This document shows positions 1-5,436 of a DNA stretch of 9,906 nt, piece by piece. Position 1 is the first letter of the stretch, and each line of letters starts with the position of its first letter. Position numbers and translations under genes: made by a program. This DNA comes from Acidobacteriota bacterium (GTDB lineage Bacteria > Acidobacteriota > Vicinamibacteria > Vicinamibacterales > JACQTH01), in NCBI GenBank assembly GCA_016210935.1, contig JACQTH010000201.1:1-9906 (forward strand). The letters run 5' to 3'. The notes under the pieces were generated by a model. It was not told where the DNA came from and searched no databases. It worked only from the letters and a program-made list of their open reading frames with translations.

Positions 1-1568
1 GGGTGTCCGGTCGTCCAGGTCAGGAGATACACCACGATCGCTATCGGAACCGCCAGCGCCAGATGCCGGATGTGAGACGCCTCCCCCTGAGACGCGACGA
101 CTCTCGACGACCTGACCATCGCCGCCAGCAGGACGGCCGTCAGGGCGGTCAATCCGATCAGTCCGACTTCCGCCGCGATCTGCAGGAAATAGTTGTGCGC
201 GTTCTCGCGCTGGCGCGGAAGCGCGGCGGGATCGGGGACGTACGCGGACACATCCTTGAAAAAGCGGCCGATGCCGATCCCGAACAGCGGGCGCTCGGCA
301 ATCATCGAGCCGGCGGCGCTCCAGAACGCGAGCCGCCCCTTCAGCCGTTCCTGCGCCGGCGCCCGAAGGTTGAGCGTGTAGAGCACGGTTTCGACATACG
401 AATCCTCGTCGTAATAGCGCACGTCGCGCGCGGTCGCGTACACCGACAGCATGCCGACGCTCAGCACGAGGACAGAGGTCGCACCGGCCATCACCCGTGG
501 CGCGTGGCGGGAGATCCAGGTCTCGTGTTGCAGCAGACGAAAACGCCAAATCGCCATCGCGTACACCATCAGCCCGATCGCCAGCGCCACCCAGGCCGAC
601 CGTGATGCCGTGAAGATCACCGCGAGCATCAACAGCACGGCCGCCGCGCGCCACGACACGCGCGACAGCCCGGCTCTTCGCATCGCCAGCCCGAGAACGA
701 TCGGCACCATCATGGCGAGGTACGAGCCCAGCCCGTTCACGTCGGTGAACGTCGCGTTGATCCGCGTGATGTTGGGATTCTGCTGGAGCCAGAACGGCAG
801 CAGCCCGTGACCGGTCCACCACTGCGCCACGCCGAGGGCGGCGACGAGGGTGGCGCCGGCGGCGGCAGCCGTGACGAGCTGCGCGATTGATTTCCCGCTG
901 CCACGATCCGGCGAATTCACCAGCACCATCCACATCACCGCCAGCCCCTCGATCAGCATCGCCCAGGCGGTGAGCGAGCCGAAGAAGTGATTCTGCGACT
1001 GCGCGACGATCAGATCCGTCCGTGCGAAATCGTGGATTTGCCGGAGCAGCGCGCCGATGCCGTCGGTGGTGAGATGCAGTGGATACAGAACGACGATGAG
1101 CGAGGAGGTGGCAATCGCGGCGAGCACCAGCGCCGGGCGGGTCGCACCTGAGTCGTGGCTTCCGGCGTCTTGACTGATGACCTTGCGCAGGAGCGCCGGC
1201 AGCAGAATCCCGAACAGCAGAATCTCGGCCGGGGCAATCAACGGCCATCCGAACCAGGCCGGCAGGGTGGGGACGAGCGGCGCAACGACAAGGAAGCCGA
1301 GAAGGCTCCACCACGGCCAGATCCAGGCTGCAACGGGAATCAGGATCCAGGCGGCTCGAACAGCGACCGGCAGTGACTCGAGGCTGAGGAATGCCGGGAT
1401 GGGATAGAAGACAATGCCGCAGAGAGCCAACAGTGCGAGCGTGCGAGTGGCGAAGGTGCCCAGCGTGCCTAGAGTGCCTAGTGTGCCCGGGGTGCCTGGG
1501 GTGCCTGGCGTGCGTGGGGTGCCTGGAGCGCCTGAGGGAGCGAATTGCACCCCCTCGGCTTCAGGCAT
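1..1568 (-). CDS. O-antigen ligase family (Wzy/WaaL-like) polytopic membrane protein, 3' end cut by window
   Basis: I translated this frame by hand. It is open from 1568 to the left edge, giving 522 codons with no stop in the window. From about residue 43 the protein is a string of hydrophobic helices. It carries marks of the O-antigen ligase/polymerase family (PF04932): RINATFTDVNGLGSYLAMM near 269-287; TASRSAW at 320-326 with the conserved Arg323; a large extracytoplasmic loop (about 378-455) with a WSAAGSMIAERPLFGIGIGRF segment near 416-436; and AHNYFLQIAAEVG at 457-469 with the conserved His458, closing into another membrane helix. Such proteins join or polymerise undecaprenyl-linked glycans on the periplasmic face of the inner membrane; ligase and polymerase cannot be separated by sequence alone. 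Residues 13-38 are a GTP/GTL repeat encoded by the 9-bp array, so the true start is uncertain. The gene starts 75 bases after the SurA-like stop and may be co-transcribed with the outer-membrane operon. Confidence 0.9.
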   Translation of the reverse strand, partial: MPEAEGVQFAPSGAPGTPRTPGTPGTPGTLGTLGTLGTFATRTLALLALCGIVFYPIPAFLSLESLPVAVRAAWILIPVAAWIWPWWSLLGFLVVAPLVPTLPAWFGWPLIAPAEILLFGILLPALLRKVISQDAGSHDSGATRPALVLAAIATSSLIVVLYPLHLTTDGIGALLRQIHDFARTDLIVAQSQNHFFGSLTAWAMLIEGLAVMWMVLVNSPDRGSGKSIAQLVTAAAAGATLVAALGVAQWWTGHGLLPFWLQQNPNITRINATFTDVNGLGSYLAMMVPIVLGLAMRRAGLSRVSWRAAAVLLMLAVIFTASRSAWVALAIGLMVYAMAIWRFRLLQHETWISRHAPRVMAGATSVLVLSVGMLSVYATARDVRYYDEDSYVETVLYTLNLRAPAQERLKGRLAFWSAAGSMIAERPLFGIGIGRFFKDVSAYVPDPAALPRQRENAHNYFLQIAAEVGLIGLTALTAVLLAAMVRSSRVVASQGEASHIRHLALAVPIAIVVYLLTWTTGH

Positions 1569-1642
1569 CCCCCGCACCTCAGCCACCTTTGGCACTTCAG
1601 GCACTCCAGGCACTTTAGGCACCTCAGGCACTCCACGCACTC
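1454..1642. repeat. Large inverted array of 9-bp tandem repeats at the SurA-like/O-antigen-ligase junction
   Basis: The left arm (1454-1535) holds about nine plus-strand units of consensus NGTGCCTGG (for example GGTGCCTGG twice in a row at 1490-1507). The right arm (1561-1642) holds about nine units of the same family in opposite orientation (minus strand AGTGCCTGA, GGTGCCTAA, AGTGCCTGG). About 25 unrelated bases separate the arms. The array starts two bases after the SurA-like stop and ends inside the O-antigen-ligase frame. There is no T tract, so a simple terminator is unlikely. Units are too short and unspaced for CRISPR. Confidence 0.88.
1566..1580 (-). promoter_or_regulatory. Probable ribosome site and start of the O-antigen-ligase gene
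   Basis: GAGGTG (1575-1580) lies six bases ahead of ATG (1566-1568). The site lies within the 9-bp repeat array, whose units repeatedly create GAGGTG or GAAGTG. A GTG at 1548-1550 and several upstream GTG codons in the same open frame are alternatives. Confidence 0.5.
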
Positions 1643-1643
1643 T

Positions 1644-2354
1644 CTAGTCTTTCGATGAAGGCAAATACAGTTCTCGAATGTCCGCGCGCCGCCGCAACCG
1701 CTCGAGCCAGTCAGCGACCAGGGCCTCGCGCCGTTCCTCGCGCAAGCGGCTGCGCGCCGCAGGGCTCGCCTGCTCGAACGTCGCCAGTCCCTCCCGGTCG
1801 AACTGCGCCTGGTGGGCGCGGTAGTACGCGGCGACCTCCTCCTCGGTCGGCTGTGCCGCACCGCCGAAGCGCTGATCGAGATAATTGTCGATCCGAAGAT
1901 CATCCCTGATGAAATCCCGCAGCCGCGCGGCGGTCATGCCCGTGCCCGCGAGCGTGGCCTCGACCGCCTGCCCTGCCGAAACACGTTGCCGCACATCGGC
2001 GAGCCCCCGTTCGATCGCGGCCGACGCGGGATCGGGCGCCGCGTACCGATTCGCTTCGTTCAGGATCAACTGGCGCTCGATCAGCCTCGCGACCACGCGC
2101 GCGACCGGGTCGCCGCCGGCTGCCGCCGGCGTCACGAGTTGGAACGCCGTGGCGGCCCGAACATCGGACAGCGTGATGACTTCGCCCGACACGATCGCCA
2201 GCACACGATCGAGCAGGACCTCCTGCGCCCCGGCGCCGACGGGCCGAACAAGGCAACCGCAGAGCACGCAGAGCACGCAGAGATTCTTAAGGTCTGCGCT
2301 ACGACTCAATCCGCGAATCCCGAACCCCGAATCCCGAATCCCGGCCCAATCCAT
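1644..2354 (-). CDS. SurA-N-like periplasmic chaperone without a parvulin domain
   Basis: This 236-residue protein resembles the N-terminal chaperone part of SurA/PpiD-type peptidyl-prolyl isomerases. After a signal peptide (hydrophobic core LCVLCVLCGCLV at about 25-36, cleavage probable after A43 in AGA-QE) comes the hallmark first segment EVLLDRVLAIVSGEVITLSDV (45-65). The helix LIERQLILNEANR (91-103) and further helices to about 185 follow, with TEEEVAAYYRAHQAQF at 170-185. The C-terminal helix REALVADWLERLRRRADIREL (209-229) corresponds to the segment that closes the SurA core. No parvulin domain lies between these parts, whereas E. coli SurA (428 residues) has two. It would therefore bind unfolded outer-membrane proteins in the periplasm without isomerase activity. 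The ATG at 2352-2354 overlaps the Omp85 stop in a TGATG; a TTG about 15 codons on is an alternative start nearer the signal peptide. All four cysteines (26, 29, 32, 34) are in the leader. The family call is good; the precise partner is inference from the operon. Confidence 0.85.
   Translation of the reverse strand: MDWAGIRDSGFGIRGLSRSADLKNLCVLCVLCGCLVRPVGAGAQEVLLDRVLAIVSGEVITLSDVRAATAFQLVTPAAAGGDPVARVVARLIERQLILNEANRYAAPDPASAAIERGLADVRQRVSAGQAVEATLAGTGMTAARLRDFIRDDLRIDNYLDQRFGGAAQPTEEEVAAYYRAHQAQFDREGLATFEQASPAARSRLREERREALVADWLERLRRRADIRELYLPSSKD
2258..2284. repeat. Three 9-bp repeats encoding the SurA-like signal-peptide core
   Basis: Three near-identical plus-strand units, CGCAGAGCA twice and then CGCAGAGAT, are preceded by AAC. 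On the minus strand they encode NLCVLCVLCG, the hydrophobic core of the signal peptide. They are closely related to the set at 5236-5262. Confidence 0.85.
2315..2342. repeat. Four heptamer repeats just inside the SurA-like start
   Basis: On the plus strand the heptamer GAATCCC occurs at 2315-2321, 2329-2335 and 2336-2342, with a one-base variant GAACCCC at 2322-2328. On the minus strand it encodes GIRDSGFGIRG, directly after the coupled ATG and ahead of the hydrophobic core. Confidence 0.85.
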
Positions 2355-5300
2355 CAGAAAGCCTGCCCAATACTGATATGCAGCACCGGCAGACGCTCCG
2401 GCCTGCCGCCGATCTCCCGCCGGTCCAGCGCGAATCCAAGATCGACGCGGATCGGACCGACCGGTGATCGATAGCGGAGCCCGAACCCGACCGCGCCCCG
2501 AATCTCGCCGAAATCGAAATCGTCGACCTGCGCGAACACGTTGCCCGCATCGATGAACCCGACCGCACCGAGGTCGCGCCAGACCGGCAACCGGATCTCG
2601 GCGTTCAGAATCATCAGCGCGTTCCCTCCGCGAGGGAACCCGTCGACGTCGATCGTTCCCGCTGCGCCCAGACGATCGAGGACAAATCCCCGGACCGTCG
2701 TATCGCCGCCTGCAAAAAACCGTTCGCTGGCCGGGACGTCTTCGACGATTTCCACGATCGCCGTGCCCTCGGGCCCGGTGGCGGGCACCTCGCGCGCAAA
2801 CCCGTCCGCCAGCCCGAGGCGGGCGCCTGCCGCGAACACGATCGGCCGCCGCCCCGGCAGACGCCGGTAGGTGAACCCCTGCAGGAACGTTTTGGAGAAC
2901 CCGACTTCCGCGCCTATCGCCCGCGCCGTGAGTTGTCCGTCAATCCCAATCAGCGTGCCTTTGGTGGGCTCGAGCGCATCGTCCCGGGTGTCGCGCAGCA
3001 TTGAGCCGGCGATCGAGGACAGTCGGACGTTCGGGAAGATCCGATCGATCAGGAGGCGGTCTCCCGTGTTGAACTGTTCATCGAACAGCTCCGCGCGATC
3101 GAACGAGTACCGGCCGACGACGCTGACACGCGGCGTGAGGCGCTGGGCGAGCTCGAGCCTCGCGCTCCGCCGCCTGAAGTTGAAGCTGGATCGGACGGCC
3201 TGCTCCAGGACGCCCGTGATCTGGCCGTCCGCGTCCGTTCCGAAAATGTCCGGCTCCCGAAACACGCCGACGACGCGGTATTCGCGGAAGCTCAGGCCGC
3301 GTTTGGTCTCGCCGTCCGGCAGAAGCCGCTCGGCCGGCGGCCTGACGCTCACCCGGGTATACAGATTGACGGATCGATTCTTCCCCCAGAGATTGCGGCG
3401 TCCGATTTCAACGAACCCGCGGGGCGCGAACTCGAACCGTTCCGTGGCCCGGTCGGGGCTCTCGGTCGTCCGCCGGAGCCGCTCGCCGCCTTCGACCCCG
3501 CCGCCGAAGCCAAACGAGCTCACGGGCGCCTCTTCGACGGTGACGAGGATGTCGCGCCGCGTCTCGGTCCCGTGCTGCAGCTCGGTGATGTCGATGCGCC
3601 GAAACAGCCCGAGCGCGCTCAGACGCCGGCGGCTTTCGAGGACGGCCGTGATGCTCAGGGGCTGGCCGGGCTTCACGAGCAGCTGGCGCTCGATCGTGTC
3701 GGCGCTGGTGCGGGTGTTGCCGACGATCAGGACGTGATCGACGAAGATCTGCGGCCCTTCACGGATGAGGAATCGGACGTCCACGATCCGGCGGTCTTCG
3801 CTGAACCGGATGTCGGGATCGATCGCCACCAGCTGGTAGCCGCGGTCCCGGTACTCGAGCAGCACGCGATCGACATCCCTGACGACCTGCGGCCGGTAGA
3901 AGGGCGCGCCGGGCTTCGACAGCATCGCTTCACGCAGAACACCCTCTGAAACCGATGCGCTGCCCTCGATGAGGATCTGTCCCACGACCGTGCGGACGCG
4001 TTCATCGATCGTGATCCGCACGTCGATCTCCCGAAGGCCCGGCGAAGCGCTCCGCGCAGGATCGCGGAGCGACGTGCCGATCGCGACAGCGACATCCGCG
4101 TAACCAGCACGCTGGTAGTGGTCGGCCAGCGCTGCCCTCGTCGATTCGAGCTGGGCGTCAACGAACGGCTCGCCGGATCGCACCAGGATCGACGGCCGAA
4201 GGTCGTCGAGCGCCAGCGACTGATTGCCGCTGACCCGCACGTCGCCGACACGGAAGCGCGGGCCCCGCCGGATGTTGAACACGATCGTGAGCTGATGGTC
4301 CTCCTGGCGGGACGAGAAGTCGACGCGCGGGTCGCGGTAGCCCTGCCCCCTCAAGTACCGCTCGAGCCGAAGCTTCGAGTCTTCCAGCAAATCCTGGTCG
4401 GCGGAGCGTTCACGCGCGATCGGAACGAGATCGGCAAGCGCTTCAACCGGAAGGGGGTCGCCTTCGAACGCCACTCGCACCACAGGACCGAGATCGATCC
4501 GAATCGCAAGGTCCACCGTTCGCCCGTCCCCCGTTGACCGCGGGATCGACTCGACAGTGGCGCGATAGTGACCATCGGCTTTCAACTTGCGCGCGTAGCG
4601 ATCCACCTGCTGCAGCAGCGCGGTCGCGTCGTAGGGGGCGCCCGGGTGCACATCGAGCTCGTGCAGCACGGTCTCGCGCGGAATCGGGCCCTGCACGGCG
4701 ATGCCCCCCACCACCGTCCGGAGGCCGGCGTCCACATCCATCACCAGGACGGGACCCGCGCTCCGCTCGCCGGCTCCAATCTGCCGCGGCGCGACCGTGG
4801 CGCGGTCGAACCCGCGCTGCGCCAGAAACTCACGCAGCGCCAGCGCGATGTCGCCGGCACGACCGACGGGCGGCGATGCGCCAAAGCGTTCGACCACGGC
4901 GTCGCGGAGCTCCCGCTCCGGCAGCCCGAGGTGACCGCGCAACTCGATCGCTTTTACGGTCCGGAGGGATCGGAGCTCGTACCTGAGGGTCAGGCCGCGC
5001 CCGTCCGGGACCGCGTGGACGCGCACGTCTTCGAACCGTCCCAGGCCCATCAGGTGGACAATACTTTCGCGAACGTCCGGCAACGCGAGCGGCTGACCGA
5101 CCTTGGTATCGATGAGGCCCACGAGCGCGAGGTCACTGAGCGCCCGGCCGTCGAGATCCAGGACCACGGCCGCGACCGGCTGGCCGGCCGGGAGCGTCTG
5201 GGCCGACAGTTCCGCCGTCACACACAAGGCCAAACCGCAGAGAACGCAGAAGGCGCGGAGCCCGTAAGAACAATGCAGCACGAAGACACCAAGACACCAA

Positions 5301-5422
5301 GACACAAAGAAAGAGGAAGGACTGTTTCGGACCACGCTCGGCGCGGCGCGCCGAGCGGCGGCCTTCGCGTCTTCGTGCCTTTGTGTCTTTGAGCTGCTGC
5401 GCTTTTGCGGCACCACGGGCAT
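2354..5422 (-). CDS. BamA/TamA-family Omp85 outer-membrane protein with about seven POTRA domains
   Basis: This 1022-residue protein is much longer than E. coli BamA (810, five POTRA) or TamA (577, three POTRA). Omp85 proteins fold and insert beta-barrel proteins into the outer membrane. Residues 1-51 are an odd leader encoded by repeats. A signal peptide follows at about 52-74 (hydrophobic AFCVLCGLALCV, cleavage probably after A70 or A74). By eye I count seven POTRA-like units: about 83-150, 154-231, 234-310, 312-386, 388-474, 476-555 and 557-632. The later ones show the clear pattern beta-strand, V.GN or similar, helix, LL/KPG.P, helix with Y or LG.F, and beta-strand. The barrel runs from about 635 to 1022. 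It has the Omp85 loop-6 motif RFFAGGDTTVRGF (VRGF at 910-913), the typical GLRYRSPVGPIRVDLGFAL at 981-999, and a terminal phenylalanine (ISIGQAF), the usual outer-membrane insertion signal. All five cysteines (43, 51, 59, 62, 67) lie in the leader. Pairing with tamB suggests a TamA role, but the POTRA number is above both BamA and TamA, so no symbol is given. Confidence 0.95.
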   Translation of the reverse strand: MPVVPQKRSSSKTQRHEDAKAAARRAAPSVVRNSPSSFFVSWCLGVFVLHCSYGLRAFCVLCGLALCVTAELSAQTLPAGQPVAAVVLDLDGRALSDLALVGLIDTKVGQPLALPDVRESIVHLMGLGRFEDVRVHAVPDGRGLTLRYELRSLRTVKAIELRGHLGLPERELRDAVVERFGASPPVGRAGDIALALREFLAQRGFDRATVAPRQIGAGERSAGPVLVMDVDAGLRTVVGGIAVQGPIPRETVLHELDVHPGAPYDATALLQQVDRYARKLKADGHYRATVESIPRSTGDGRTVDLAIRIDLGPVVRVAFEGDPLPVEALADLVPIARERSADQDLLEDSKLRLERYLRGQGYRDPRVDFSSRQEDHQLTIVFNIRRGPRFRVGDVRVSGNQSLALDDLRPSILVRSGEPFVDAQLESTRAALADHYQRAGYADVAVAIGTSLRDPARSASPGLREIDVRITIDERVRTVVGQILIEGSASVSEGVLREAMLSKPGAPFYRPQVVRDVDRVLLEYRDRGYQLVAIDPDIRFSEDRRIVDVRFLIREGPQIFVDHVLIVGNTRTSADTIERQLLVKPGQPLSITAVLESRRRLSALGLFRRIDITELQHGTETRRDILVTVEEAPVSSFGFGGGVEGGERLRRTTESPDRATERFEFAPRGFVEIGRRNLWGKNRSVNLYTRVSVRPPAERLLPDGETKRGLSFREYRVVGVFREPDIFGTDADGQITGVLEQAVRSSFNFRRRSARLELAQRLTPRVSVVGRYSFDRAELFDEQFNTGDRLLIDRIFPNVRLSSIAGSMLRDTRDDALEPTKGTLIGIDGQLTARAIGAEVGFSKTFLQGFTYRRLPGRRPIVFAAGARLGLADGFAREVPATGPEGTAIVEIVEDVPASERFFAGGDTTVRGFVLDRLGAAGTIDVDGFPRGGNALMILNAEIRLPVWRDLGAVGFIDAGNVFAQVDDFDFGEIRGAVGFGLRYRSPVGPIRVDLGFALDRREIGGRPERLPVLHISIGQAF
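5233..5262. repeat. Three degenerate 9-bp repeats encoding the Omp85 signal-peptide core
   Basis: On the plus strand, three units CGCAGAGAA, CGCAGAAGG and CGCGGAGCC lie at 5236-5262, preceded by AAC. Read on the minus strand they give LRAFCVLCG, the hydrophobic core of the Omp85 signal peptide. The same family, with the same AACCGCAGAG flank, occurs at 2255-2284. Confidence 0.8.
5279..5393. repeat. Inverted tandem-repeat island inside the Omp85 leader
   Basis: The left arm (5279-5313) has 8-9 base units of the type CAAGACAC; the right arm (5363-5393) has the same kind of units reversed. An exact 11-base complementary pair is AAGACACAAAG at 5299-5309 with CTTTGTGTCTT at 5379-5389. At the centre is a perfect GC-rich hairpin: CGCTCGGCGC at 5335-5344 pairs with GCGCCGAGCG at 5348-5357 across a 3-base loop. 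The element lies in frame in the first 50 codons of the Omp85 gene, encoding SSSKTQRHEDAK from one arm and SFFVSWCLGVFV from the other. Confidence 0.85.
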
Positions 5423-5436
5423 CAGAAGATTTTCCT
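5420..5436 (-). promoter_or_regulatory. TGATG stop-start overlap and ribosome site for the Omp85 gene
   Basis: The tamB stop TGA (5422-5424) and the Omp85 ATG (5420-5422) share one base. An AGGA (5433-5436 on the plus strand as TCCT) lies 10 bases ahead of the ATG within the last tamB codons. This suggests translational coupling by terminating ribosomes, and it is the reason for choosing this start although the signal peptide begins about 50 codons later. Confidence 0.7.

Noticed and set aside
3..605. Plus-strand open frame of 200 codons
   Set aside because: It is antisense to the O-antigen-ligase frame, rich in Arg/Asp/Gln/His as GC-rich shadow frames are, and matches no family I know. The minus frame has clear motifs.
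1454..1642. Possible CRISPR array
   Set aside because: Units are 9 bp, contiguous, and in two orientations, with no spacers and no cas genes.
1478..1903. Minus-strand cysteine-rich frame (ECLRCLKCLECLKC) resembling a small metal-binding protein
   Set aside because: The Cys-Leu pattern is the 9-bp repeat array read in another frame; the upstream part is a shadow of the SurA-like gene.
2250..2270. Lipobox (LCGC) in the SurA-like leader, suggesting a lipoprotein
   Set aside because: The residue before Gly-Cys is cysteine, not a usual lipobox residue. A good AxA signal peptidase I site follows at residues 41-43, and the cysteines come from the repeat.
4568..5392. Plus-strand open frame of 274 codons, and the similar one at 1812-2474
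   Set aside because: Both lie opposite well-supported minus-strand genes, and their odd runs (such as AENAEGAE and AEHAEHAE) are just the repeat islands read backwards.
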